Positions 54,417 to 62,727 of a stretch of DNA of 64,000 bases are shown in pieces. The stretch comes from Hansschlegelia plantiphila (lineage in GTDB: Bacteria > Pseudomonadota > Alphaproteobacteria > Rhizobiales > Methylopilaceae): positions 62,001 to 126,000 of the forward strand of contig NZ_BSFI01000023.1 of the NCBI RefSeq assembly GCF_027922265.1, in the 5' to 3' direction. The notes under the pieces were generated by a model. The model was given only the letters and a program-made list of their open reading frames with translations, was not told the DNA's origin and did no database searches. The first letter of the stretch is position 1, and each line of letters begins with the position of its first letter. A program made the position numbers and the translations under genes.

Positions 54417-55490
54417 ATGAAAGTCGGGTTGCTTCAGGAAGGCGAGGTCATGCCGGGCGTGAGCTACGCCCAGCGCTACGAGGAGATGATCGAGGAGGTC
54501 GCGCTTGCGGATCAGCTCGGCTTCTCGTGCTGGGGCACGTCGGAGCAGCACTTCAGCCCGCCACGCTTCACCGTATCCGCGCCCGAAGTCCTGTATGCGG
54601 CGGTCGCGCGCCACACCAAGCAGATCAAGCTGCGGATCATGTGCTCGGTGCTGCTCGCCTGGAACAACCCGATCCTCGTCGCGGAGCGGCTTTTCACGCT
54701 TGACGCCGTCTCGGGCGGCAGAGCCGAGCTCGGGACGGCGCGCTCGAACAATCTGACCACGCTCTCGGCGTTCGGAGTCGATCCGTCCCAGACGCGGGCG
54801 CAGTGGGAGGACTCGATGGCGGTCCTCGTGAAGCTGTTCAGCGGCGAGATCGTCGAGCACGACGGGCCTGTCTGGAAAATACCTCGCCTCCGGATCGTGC
54901 CGCAGCCCTCGCAGCAGCCGCATCCGCCTGTCTTCGTCGCCGCGTCCAGCGTGCAGTCCCACAAGAACGCCGGCGAGATGGGCATCGGCGCGCTCACCTT
55001 CGAGAACTATTTCGGTTTCGACTATCTGCAGGAGTGCCTCGACGGCTATGCCGAGGGCCTCTCCGCCGGCAAGTCGATCTTCCCCGCGCGCACCGAACTC
55101 GCCGGCCTTTACGTCGCCAGCTCGTTTTGCGCCGAGACGCGCAAGGAGGCCGCCGCCAAAGCGCGCGACGTCACGCTCGGCTATTTCGACTTCATCCTCG
55201 ATCTCTATGCGCCGCTCGCAAAGAAGAGCTCCTACGAGTATCTCGACCAGAAGATCGTCCGGCTGCTCGATCGGCGTGGCGACATGGACTACCTGCTGTC
55301 CGAGACGCCCTCCGTGCTGGTCGGCTCCCCTGCGGACTTCGTGACCCGGCTGAAGGAGCTCGAGCAGCGCGGCGTGCAGGAGGTCCTCCTGCGGATCGAC
55401 GGCATGCCGCATGACCAGATCATGGAGTCGATCGAGCTGATCGGCCGCGAGGTGATCCCCGCGCTCCAGCCCGTGCCCGAGTTCGCCTGA
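54417..55490 (+). CDS. LLM-class flavin-dependent oxidoreductase (luciferase-like monooxygenase)
   Basis: 357 residues, TIM barrel. [20 protein letters not shown] and [12 protein letters not shown] match the bacterial luciferase-like family; [19 protein letters not shown] and [20 protein letters not shown] form the next strands with the FMN-binding region. The family uses reduced FMN supplied by a flavin reductase to insert oxygen or cleave C-N or C-S bonds, and such a reductase is encoded two genes downstream. ATG 54417 is the start. Its stop overlaps the amidohydrolase start (TGATG). Likely first enzyme of the pathway; substrate unknown. Confidence 0.9.
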   Translation: MKVGLLQEGEVMPGVSYAQRYEEMIEEVALADQLGFSCWGTSEQHFSPPRFTVSAPEVLYAAVARHTKQIKLRIMCSVLLAWNNPILVAERLFTLDAVSGGRAELGTARSNNLTTLSAFGVDPSQTRAQWEDSMAVLVKLFSGEIVEHDGPVWKIPRLRIVPQPSQQPHPPVFVAASSVQSHKNAGEMGIGALTFENYFGFDYLQECLDGYAEGLSAGKSIFPARTELAGLYVASSFCAETRKEAAAKARDVTLGYFDFILDLYAPLAKKSSYEYLDQKIVRLLDRRGDMDYLLSETPSVLVGSPADFVTRLKELEQRGVQEVLLRIDGMPHDQIMESIELIGREVIPALQPVPEFA

Positions 55491-57145
55491 TGTCGGACGA
55501 GGCCGGTCCTGCCGATCTCATCGTCCTCGGCGGGCGAGCGATCACGATGCAGTACGGCGCGGACGAGCGCGCCCAGGGCGTCGCGATCCGCGGCGAACGC
55601 ATCCTGCGCGTCATCCGCCGCGACGAGGCCGAAGGGCTGACCGGCCCGGACACCCGGGTCTGCGACCTTGGCGACCGGCCGATCATGCCGGGCTTCGTCG
55701 ACGTCCACGCCCACAGCGAAGTCGTCTTCCGAACCGATTATGAGACGGTCGACGTCCGCGCGCCGACGTGCTGCTCGATCGAAGACGTCTGCGACGCGCT
55801 GGTCGACGGCGGCCGAAGCCGCGACGGCTGGATCGTCGGGCAGGGCAACCTGTTCTTCGACCGCAAGCTCAGCGACGGCCGCCTGCCGAGCCGCGCCGAT
55901 CTCGACCGGGTCAGCCGCGACCGTCCGGTCGCGGTGCGCGCCGGCGGACACATCACGGTGCTGAACTCCAAGGCGCTCGAGGTCGCCGGCATCGACCGAA
56001 ACTTCAAGCCGGCCGACTACAGCGTCACTGGCCTGCCGGTGGTGGAGCGCGACCCCAACGGCGATCCGACAGGCGTCGTGAAGGAGATGGACACGCTCCT
56101 TCCTTTTCCGCATGTCGACAAGAGCGAGCTGCGCGACGCCTTCCGCATCGGCCTCGACAAATACTTCACGCGCTTCGGCGTGACGACGATCGGGGAAATC
56201 TCGGAGACCGTCGACGGCGTCGAGACCTTCGACTCGATGGAGCAGGCTGGCGAACTGCCGGTCAGCTACCGCGTCTATCTCTGGGCGCCGGGGACCCTGA
56301 AACTCGAGCAGGCGGCGGACTGGCGCAATCACTTCAGCCTGTCCTCGCGTCAGTCGGCGCTCCGAATCCAGGGAATCAAACTGTTCTCGGATGGCGGCTT
56401 CTCGGCCAAGAGCGCGGCCGTCACCTGCCCCTATCTGACCGGAGGCTGCGGCGAGATCGCCTTCCCGAAATACTTCTTCCGGCGCGCCTTCGAGCTCAGC
56501 CAGGAGGCCGACCTCCAGCTTTCCGTTCACGCCAACGGCGACCGGGCGCAGGAGTGGCTCTGCGGCGTGATCGACGAACTGGGCGGGGCGTCGTCCGGCA
56601 AGACGCGGACCCGCGTCGAGCACGCCGCGAACCTGATGCCGCGCGAGCGCACCATGGACTGGTGGGCGCGGGCGGGCGTCATCCCGGTGCCGCAGCCGGT
56701 GTTCATCTACACATTCGGCGAATACTTCCCCGATTATCTCGGCGAATTCGGCGCCCGCGGCCGTTTCCCGTTCAAGACGCTGATGGAGCGAGGGTGGCGG
56801 CTGAACGGCTCCTCCGACGTCTGGATCGGCTCGGAGACGGAAGCGACCAACCCGCTGTTCAGCGTCTGGTGCTGCCTGAAGCGCCAGACCTTCTCCGGCT
56901 CGTTCATCGATCCGCATGAGGCGATGACGCTCGAGCAGGCGCTGCGCACCCACACGATCGACGCGGCCGCCGCCCTTGGCGAGGACGATGTGAAGGGCAG
57001 CCTGGCCCCCGGCAAATACGCCGACGTCATCGCTCTCGAGCGCGACCCGTTCACGGTGTCCGTGGACGAGCTCCGCACCCTCAAGGTCGACTATGTCGCT
57101 TCCCGCGGCCGTGTGGTGTTCGACCAAACCTCGGGAAAGGCGTGA
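55490..57145 (+). CDS. Metal-dependent amidohydrolase (amidohydrolase_3, YtcJ/NfdA-like)
   Basis: 551 residues, the usual length for this group. [15 protein letters not shown] holds the HxH metal ligands (about residues 70-78), and later parts have [22 protein letters not shown] and [12 protein letters not shown], in which the metal-binding Asp is present. The C-terminal strand ([20 protein letters not shown]) closes the small beta domain. Such enzymes hydrolyse amide, formamide or lactam bonds. Stop/start overlap (TGATG) with the oxidoreductase couples the two. The metal could be supplied by the divergent CobW GTPase (inference). Confidence 0.92.
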   Translation: MSDEAGPADLIVLGGRAITMQYGADERAQGVAIRGERILRVIRRDEAEGLTGPDTRVCDLGDRPIMPGFVDVHAHSEVVFRTDYETVDVRAPTCCSIEDVCDALVDGGRSRDGWIVGQGNLFFDRKLSDGRLPSRADLDRVSRDRPVAVRAGGHITVLNSKALEVAGIDRNFKPADYSVTGLPVVERDPNGDPTGVVKEMDTLLPFPHVDKSELRDAFRIGLDKYFTRFGVTTIGEISETVDGVETFDSMEQAGELPVSYRVYLWAPGTLKLEQAADWRNHFSLSSRQSALRIQGIKLFSDGGFSAKSAAVTCPYLTGGCGEIAFPKYFFRRAFELSQEADLQLSVHANGDRAQEWLCGVIDELGGASSGKTRTRVEHAANLMPRERTMDWWARAGVIPVPQPVFIYTFGEYFPDYLGEFGARGRFPFKTLMERGWRLNGSSDVWIGSETEATNPLFSVWCCLKRQTFSGSFIDPHEAMTLEQALRTHTIDAAAALGEDDVKGSLAPGKYADVIALERDPFTVSVDELRTLKVDYVASRGRVVFDQTSGKA

Positions 57146-57149
57146 CGCC

Positions 57150-57698
57150 ATGTCCACCGTGCTTGCAAGCGCATTGCGCGACGACGAACCGATCGTCCTC
57201 CGGCCGCAGCTCGACGAGGCGCGTTTCAAGGCGGCGCTCGCGGAGTTTCCCGCCGCGGTGACGGTCGTCACCTGCTGGGGGGACGCCGGCAAGCCGGTTG
57301 GGGCTACGCTGTCGTCCTGCGGATCGCTGTCGCTCGATCCGCCGCTGATGTTCGCGGCGTTCGATCGGTCATCGGCGACCCTCAAGGAGATCTCCTCCCC
57401 GGGAAAGCGCTTCCTGATCCACCTGCTCGGCGAGGGACAGGAAAAGACCGCGTACCGGCTGGCGGGCAAGGGGGCGGACAAGTTCGACGACGTCGTCTGG
57501 AGACAGACGCGGTTCGGGCCACAGCTCGCCGACTGCTGTCGGGTGTTCCGCTGCGAGGTCCACGCGCTGCTCTCGGCCGGCGACCACGTGATCGTCACGG
57601 GCCTCGTGCACGGCGTCGAGGAGGAGCGGCGCCAGCCGCTCGTCTATCACCGCCGCGAGATCTACCCGGCGCCGGAGCGGACCGAGGCGCCGCGATGA
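57150..57698 (+). CDS. Flavin reductase (NAD(P)H:FMN oxidoreductase, HpaC-like)
   Basis: 182 residues. FPAAVTVVTCWGDAGKPVGATLSSCGSLS is shown in parts: PAAVTVVTC, GATLSSCGSLSLDPPLM and FAAFDRSSATL, the family's FMN-binding and split-barrel sequence. AGDHVIVTGLVHGVE lies near the C-terminus. It supplies reduced FMN to a partner monooxygenase, here most likely the LLM protein in the same operon. ATG 57150 lies 5 bp after the amidohydrolase stop. This is a characteristic two-component monooxygenase arrangement. Confidence 0.92.
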   Translation: MSTVLASALRDDEPIVLRPQLDEARFKAALAEFPAAVTVVTCWGDAGKPVGATLSSCGSLSLDPPLMFAAFDRSSATLKEISSPGKRFLIHLLGEGQEKTAYRLAGKGADKFDDVVWRQTRFGPQLADCCRVFRCEVHALLSAGDHVIVTGLVHGVEEERRQPLVYHRREIYPAPERTEAPR

Positions 57699-57794
57699 CC
57701 CGCGTCCAGCGAGCTTTCGGCGAACGTCTTCCCTGAAGCCGCGGGCCCGTGCGGGCGCCCGCGATCCCTCCCCTCAGACCTCCCGAGGCAGTCC

Positions 57795-59291
57795 ATGAAC
57801 ATAGCAGTCAAGCCGGATCTCCTCGGGAACGAGGCCCGGGCGCAGCTTGCGCGAAAGTCCCAGCTGCTGATCGGCGGCCGCTTCGTCGACGCAGCCGACG
57901 CCTCGACCTTCGAGACCTTCGACCCGGCGACCGGCAGGAAGATCGCGGACGTCGCAAAGGCCGGAGCAGCCGACGTCGACGCCGCGGTGAAATCCGCGCA
58001 ACTTGCGCTGGTCGGACCCTGGTCGAAGCTCGCGCCGGCGGAACGGGAACGCCTGATCCGTAAGCTCGCCGACCTGATCGAGGCGCGCATGGACATGATC
58101 GCCCAGGTCGAGAGCCTCGATAGCGGCAAGCCGGTCGAATACATCAAGTTCGTCGACGTCGGGCTGTCGGTCGGCGCGATGCGCTACGCCGCGGGCTGGC
58201 CGACCAAAATCGAGGGCGACACCCTGCCGGTCGGCGCTCCCAACATGCTGGCCTACACCCGACGTGAGCCGGTCGGCGTCGTCGGGGCCATCGTCCCGTG
58301 GAACTTCCCCCTCTGCCAGGCCTGCTTCAAGCTCGCGCCCGCGCTCGCCGCCGGCTGCACCGTCATCATCAAGCCGGCCGAACAGACCCCGCTCTCCGCC
58401 CTGATCCTCGGCGAGCTTGCGCTCGAGGCCGGCATCCCCGAGGGCGTCGTCAACGTCGTCACGGGGTATGGCGACGTCGGACAGGCGCTGGTCGACCATC
58501 CCGGCGTCTCGAAAATCTCGTTCACCGGCTCGGAGGAGGTCGGCAAGCTGGTCGCGGCGCGCGGCGCGGCGACGCTGAAACACGTCTCGCTCGAGCTCGG
58601 CGGCAAGAACCCGAACATCATCTTCGCCGATTCCGACGTCGACGCCGCAGCCGCGACTGCAGCGATGGCGATCTTCTTCTACACCGGCCAGATCTGCTCG
58701 GCGGGGTCGCGGGTGATGGTCGAGCGCCCGGTCTACGATCGCGTCTGCGCGGTCATCCAGGCCGAGGCCGGCAAGCTGAAGATCGGTCACGGGCTGTCGT
58801 CCGACACCACGCTCGGGCCGCTCATCTCGGCGGAGCAGTTCGCCCGGGTCAGCGGCTTTGTGGAGCGTTCGCGCGACAGCGGCGTGGAAGCGACCACCGG
58901 CGGCGCGAAGCCGGGCGGCGAACTGGAGGCCGGCCACTTCTTCCTGCCGACGGTTCTCACCGGCGCGACCGACGACGTCGAGGTCGTCCGCCAGGAAATC
59001 TTCGGACCGGTGGTCGTGGTGCAGCCGTTCGATGAGGTGGACGAGCTCGTCGACCGCGCCAACGCCTCGAATTTCGGGCTCGCGGCCGGCGTCTGGACGC
59101 AGGACGTCCGCAAGGCGCACGCCGTAGCCGCCGCGCTGAAGGCCGGCACCGTGTGGATCAACACCTACAACCAGTTCGACGCCGCGGCCCCGTGGGGCGG
59201 ATTCAAGTCGTCCGGCTACGGTCGCGACAATGGCCGGGAAGGCGTCGAGAAGTATCTCCAGACCAAGACGGTCTGGACGAACTACGCCTGA
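57795..59291 (+). CDS. Aldehyde dehydrogenase family protein
   Basis: 498 residues. NAD+-dependent oxidation of an aldehyde to the acid. The catalytic Glu is in VSLELGGKNP and the catalytic Cys in FFYTGQICSAGSRV (about residue 302); the NAD-binding FTGSEEVG and IVPWNFPLCQ are present. The sequence is close to betaine/phenylacetaldehyde-type enzymes. It probably oxidises an aldehyde released by the upstream monooxygenase or amidohydrolase. The last 10 bp overlap the convergent Lrp-like gene. The 96 bp before the start may hold an additional promoter, but none was seen. Confidence 0.95.
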   Translation: MNIAVKPDLLGNEARAQLARKSQLLIGGRFVDAADASTFETFDPATGRKIADVAKAGAADVDAAVKSAQLALVGPWSKLAPAERERLIRKLADLIEARMDMIAQVESLDSGKPVEYIKFVDVGLSVGAMRYAAGWPTKIEGDTLPVGAPNMLAYTRREPVGVVGAIVPWNFPLCQACFKLAPALAAGCTVIIKPAEQTPLSALILGELALEAGIPEGVVNVVTGYGDVGQALVDHPGVSKISFTGSEEVGKLVAARGAATLKHVSLELGGKNPNIIFADSDVDAAAATAAMAIFFYTGQICSAGSRVMVERPVYDRVCAVIQAEAGKLKIGHGLSSDTTLGPLISAEQFARVSGFVERSRDSGVEATTGGAKPGGELEAGHFFLPTVLTGATDDVEVVRQEIFGPVVVVQPFDEVDELVDRANASNFGLAAGVWTQDVRKAHAVAAALKAGTVWINTYNQFDAAAPWGGFKSSGYGRDNGREGVEKYLQTKTVWTNYA

Positions 59292-60394
59292 CCGTCGAGG
59301 TCGGCGTGGTTGTCCTGGAGTTCGTCCGCCGCGTCGTTCGCGGCGGACGAAACGGTCGGTCGCCCTTCGCCGCGCACGGGCACCAGACGCTTGTAGTGGA
59401 GGTCGAGGTAGAAGAACGCCTCGACGTCGCCGACGCTCGGGATCTGCCTGACCTTCTGGTCGAGCGCGTCGAGCAACTCGTCGTTCGAGGGACAGACGAA
59501 CTCGGCGAAGATGTCGAAACGGCCGGCGCAGATCACGACATAGGACACGTAGGAGATCTGGGCGATCTTGTCGGCGAGGTCCCTGAGGGGCTCGCCGCCC
59601 TTCGACTTGATCGCCACCCACGCGATCGACCGGTTCTGCAGGTTCATCGGATTGACGATGGCGAGGATGCTCATCGTCCCCGCGGTCGTCATGTTCTGGA
59701 TGCGCGTGCGGACCTGGGTCTCCGATATATCGAGCTTGTCGGCGATGACCTTCAGCGCGACGCGTCCGTCATAGCTGAGCTCGGAGGCGATCGACTTGTC
59801 GACCTGATCGAGTTCGTCGTCGCGAACTCCGGACACGCCGTTGGCGCTTTCTCCGCGCATGAAGAAGCGAGCCTGCTGATAAAACAGGCTGAAGTAGGGA
59901 AACACCTCGACGCTTCGGACGCCTGCGATCTTGCCGATCTGGGTCTCGACCGTCTCCTGAAGGGTCTTCATGTTCCGAGAGATGATCTCTGCGAAGATGC
60001 CGTAGCGTCCCGTTGTGATGACGACATAGTCGACGTCGTCGATCTGGGTGAGCGCGGCGGCGATCTTGCTCGCAGCAACCGACGGATCGGTCGTCAGCGC
60101 CGCAAGCGCCCCGGCCTTGTAGCCGAGCGCGCTCGGCGTCGTCAGCGCCACGATCTGGATGATGTTCGACGTCAGCAGTTGCCGGACGCGGCTGCGCACG
60201 GTTTTTTCCGTGACGCCGATGTCTCGGGCGATCGTCACGAACGGCCGCCGGCCATCTTCCTGAAGATGCGCGATGATTCTGCGGTCGACGTCGGACAGCG
60301 GCCAGTGCCGCAGCAGATTGTTGCCGGCCCAGGACGAGTGAGCAGCTCCCTCCTCAGTGAGGGAGGGGCTCGTGCGGTCGCGTGCTTTGAGCAT
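59282..60394 (-). CDS. Lrp/AsnC-family regulator with two tandem HTH-RAM units
   Basis: 370 residues, about twice the family's usual 150-165. Unit 1: HTH at about 32-82 (LSDVDRRIIAHLQEDGRRPF) and RAM/AsnC effector domain at about 90-175. Unit 2: HTH at about 193-240 (DELDQVDKSIASELSYDGR) and RAM at about 250-335. The two differ strongly in sequence, so this is an old duplication or fusion. ATG 60394 is used; GTG 60463 would add an implausible leader. It is divergent from the ABC transporter gene (247 bp) and convergent with the ALDH gene; it likely controls both units. Confidence 0.92.
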   Translation of the reverse strand: MLKARDRTSPSLTEEGAAHSSWAGNNLLRHWPLSDVDRRIIAHLQEDGRRPFVTIARDIGVTEKTVRSRVRQLLTSNIIQIVALTTPSALGYKAGALAALTTDPSVAASKIAAALTQIDDVDYVVITTGRYGIFAEIISRNMKTLQETVETQIGKIAGVRSVEVFPYFSLFYQQARFFMRGESANGVSGVRDDELDQVDKSIASELSYDGRVALKVIADKLDISETQVRTRIQNMTTAGTMSILAIVNPMNLQNRSIAWVAIKSKGGEPLRDLADKIAQISYVSYVVICAGRFDIFAEFVCPSNDELLDALDQKVRQIPSVGDVEAFFYLDLHYKRLVPVRGEGRPTVSSAANDAADELQDNHADLDGQA

Positions 60395-60486
60395 GGGGAT
60401 CAGCAAAACGAGAGGTGGGTTCCCGACAATACGCGGGCGCCGCGGAAAGTAGCAAGGAAGCACGCAAAACGGTCATTCAATACTCA

Positions 60487-60500
60487 TTTTCGAACGAAAA
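60487..60500. promoter_or_regulatory. Palindrome upstream of the ABC transporter promoter
   Basis: TTTTCG-AA-CGAAAA is a perfect 6-bp inverted repeat with a central AA, AT-rich as Lrp/AsnC sites often are, 5 bp before the -35 box at 60506. It lies in the region shared with the divergent tandem Lrp gene and may be its binding site (inference). Confidence 0.45.
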
Positions 60501-60505
60501 ACGCG

Positions 60506-60535
60506 TTGACAGAGAGCTTATCAAAAAAATACGGT
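60506..60535 (+). promoter_or_regulatory. Sigma70-type promoter of the proXVW-like operon
   Basis: TTGACA (60506-60511) and ATACGGT (60529-60535), 17 nt apart, 107 bp before the first gene. The -35, the spacing and the -10 repeat the arrangement at 54341-54370. Confidence 0.55.
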
Positions 60536-60641
60536 AATGAATGTCGATATTTCGGCGTAAACGGGAACCGGCGCGGTCCTTAGGCTGCGGGTTCCGGTCC
60601 GCCATCGGCCCAGGCACGCGTCTCAAGCAGGGGATTTCATC

Positions 60642-61607
60642 ATGAAGATCAGACTAAAGGGCGTCGCCCGGATGCTTCCCCTGGCGATCGCGGCGGTCGC
60701 CGCTTTCGCTGGATCCGCCGACGCGGCCGACTCCAAGGATCCGATCAAGCTCGCGATCAACGAGTGGACCGGTCAGCACGTCACGACCTACCTCGCCGGC
60801 GAGACGCTGAAGCGGCTCGGCTACAAGGTGGAATACGTGACCGCGGGCTACCTGCCGCAGATCCAGGGCGTGATGGACGGCGACATCACCGCGACCCTCG
60901 AGATTTGGGAGCACACGATCCAGGATAATTTCGACAAGGCGATCAAGAGCGGCAAGGGGGAGGATCTTGGCGACCTCGGGATCAAGACCGTCGAAGGCTG
61001 GATCTATCCCGACTACATGGAGAAGGAGTGCCCCGGCCTGCCGGACTACAAGGCGCTCAACGCCTGCGCTGAGAAGTTTGCGACCGCCGAGACCTTCCCG
61101 CAGGGTCGTCTGCTCGACTATCCCGCCGACTGGGGCCCCGACAACGACAAGCGCGTCGCGGCGCTCGGCCTCAACTTCAAGACTGTCTATCCCGGCTCCG
61201 ACGGCGCGTCCGTGGCCGAATACAAGGCGGCGGTGGCGGCCCACAAGCCGATCATCATGATGTTCTACAGCCCGCACTGGCTCTTCGCAGCCGAGCATCC
61301 GAAGTGGGTCAAGCTGCCGGAGAGCACGCCGGAATGCTACACGGATCCCAAGGTCGGGCCGAACCCGGACGCGACGCATGACTGCGGCTGGCCCAACGGC
61401 TGGGTGAAGAAGCTCGGATGGGTCGGCCTGAAGGACAAGTGGCCCGGCGCCTACAAAATGCTGAAAGCCTTCAGCATCACGACCGAAGACCAGAACGAGA
61501 TCGCTCTCCAGGTCGACCAGGATCATGTGCCGATCGAGCAGGCCGTATCGAAGTGGCTCGATGCTCATCCCAAGGTCTGGCAGTCCTGGAAAGAGGCGAT
61601 GAACTGA
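60642..61607 (+). CDS. proX: ABC transporter substrate-binding protein, ProX/OpuAC family
   Basis: 321 residues. The signal peptide ends near AGSADA. The OpuAC domain contains LAINEWTGQHVTTYLAGE, DITATLEIWEHTIQDNF and IIMMFYSPHWLFA, in which the Trp and Tyr residues could form the aromatic box that holds a quaternary ammonium group. Binding-protein dependent uptake of betaine-like compounds is expected. AGGGGA precedes ATG 60642. First of three genes; the partner ATPase starts 50 bp further on. Whether the ligand is glycine betaine, choline, carnitine or another compound is open. Confidence 0.92.
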   Translation: MKIRLKGVARMLPLAIAAVAAFAGSADAADSKDPIKLAINEWTGQHVTTYLAGETLKRLGYKVEYVTAGYLPQIQGVMDGDITATLEIWEHTIQDNFDKAIKSGKGEDLGDLGIKTVEGWIYPDYMEKECPGLPDYKALNACAEKFATAETFPQGRLLDYPADWGPDNDKRVAALGLNFKTVYPGSDGASVAEYKAAVAAHKPIIMMFYSPHWLFAAEHPKWVKLPESTPECYTDPKVGPNPDATHDCGWPNGWVKKLGWVGLKDKWPGAYKMLKAFSITTEDQNEIALQVDQDHVPIEQAVSKWLDAHPKVWQSWKEAMN

Positions 61608-61656
61608 GGCGCATCGACCTGCGCCACCCGCGTCTCAGCGTTCGGAGGTTATCGGT

Positions 61657-62727
61657 TTGACCGATAAAGCCCGCAGCACGAAACTCGCCTGCAGGAACGT
61701 CTGGAAGGTCTTCGGCGAAGGCGCGGAGCGCGCCTTCGCCAAGCCCGTCCAGAGGTCGCTCGAGGCGCGACTCGCCGCCCTGCGCGACGGCGGTCATGTC
61801 CCGGCCGTCGCGGACGTCAGCTTCGACGTCGCCGAGGGCGAGTGTCTCGTGATCATGGGGCTCTCGGGCTCCGGCAAGTCGACCCTGGTGCGCTGCCTCT
61901 CGCGGTTGGTCGAGCCGACCTCCGGCGAAGTCATCTTTGAGGGGCGCGATCTCATGCGCCTCTCGCGACGGGAGCTCACGGAGGTCCGTCGTCACAAGAT
62001 GGGCATGGTGTTCCAGGCCTTTGGCCTGCTCCCCCACCTGACCGTTCTGGAGAATGTCGCGTTTCCGTTGCAGGTGCAGGGCGTCGGGGAGGCCGAGCGG
62101 CGCAAGCGGGCGCTCGAGATGGTCGGTCTCGTTGGTCTCGCCGGTCGCGAGGACGCGTATCCCCGTCAGCTCTCTGGCGGTCAGCAGCAGCGGGTCGGCA
62201 TCGCGCGCTCTCTCGCCGTCGGGCCGGACCTCTGGTTCCTCGACGAGCCGTTCTCTGCGCTCGATCCGTTGATCCGCAAGCAGATGCAGGACGAGTTCCT
62301 GCGGCTGCAGCGGACGCTCAGAAAGACGATCGTCTTCATCACCCACGATTTCCTCGAGGCCCTGAAGATCGCGGATCGCGTCGTCATCATGCGCGACGGC
62401 CGCGTCGTACAGATCGGCCGTCCGGCCGACTTGGTGTTGAATCCGGCGGACGAGTACGTCGCGCGCTTCGTAGCCGACGTTCCGCTCCTGCGGGTCATCA
62501 CCGCCGGAGACGTCGAGGAGCCGGTCGGCGGGGCTTGCGCGGCTCACGGGGGCGTCTCCCGCTCGACGCCGATCGAGGCCCTGCTCGCCAGGCTCGCCGA
62601 CGTCGCGGCCGTTCCGATCACGGAAGACGGCGCGCTGGTCGGACAGGTGACCTCGGCCGGCGTCATGAAGGCGGTCGCCGCCGCCAGCGCGCGCGCCGAC
62701 AGGGGCTGGACCGTTGAGCGTGCTTGA
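61657..62727 (+). CDS. proV: ABC transporter ATP-binding protein, ProV-like
   Basis: 356 residues. Walker A is GLSGSGKSTLVRC, the ABC signature LSGGQQQRVGIARSL, Walker B DLWFLDEPFSALDP, and the H-loop FITHDFLEALK. The N-terminus (CRNVWKVFGEGAERAF) is the ProV-type extension. A C-terminal CBS-like segment (about 300-340: LARLADVAAVPITEDG) is shorter than in osmotically regulated ProV and may be a single CBS motif. TTG 61657 has GGAGG 9 nt upstream. Hydrolyses ATP to drive uptake through the permease that follows. Confidence 0.94.
   Translation: MTDKARSTKLACRNVWKVFGEGAERAFAKPVQRSLEARLAALRDGGHVPAVADVSFDVAEGECLVIMGLSGSGKSTLVRCLSRLVEPTSGEVIFEGRDLMRLSRRELTEVRRHKMGMVFQAFGLLPHLTVLENVAFPLQVQGVGEAERRKRALEMVGLVGLAGREDAYPRQLSGGQQQRVGIARSLAVGPDLWFLDEPFSALDPLIRKQMQDEFLRLQRTLRKTIVFITHDFLEALKIADRVVIMRDGRVVQIGRPADLVLNPADEYVARFVADVPLLRVITAGDVEEPVGGACAAHGGVSRSTPIEALLARLADVAAVPITEDGALVGQVTSAGVMKAVAAASARADRGWTVERA

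Noticed and set aside
54279..55412. Upstream extension of the CobW frame to 714 codons
   Set aside because: It runs antisense through the LLM gene; the GTPase domain starts at 54278 with normal family length.
55289..57598. 769-codon minus-strand frame opposite the amidohydrolase
   Set aside because: Antisense frame of a well-conserved enzyme; no domain features.
57774..59621. 615-codon minus-strand frame opposite the aldehyde dehydrogenase
   Set aside because: Antisense to a complete ALDH with all catalytic motifs.
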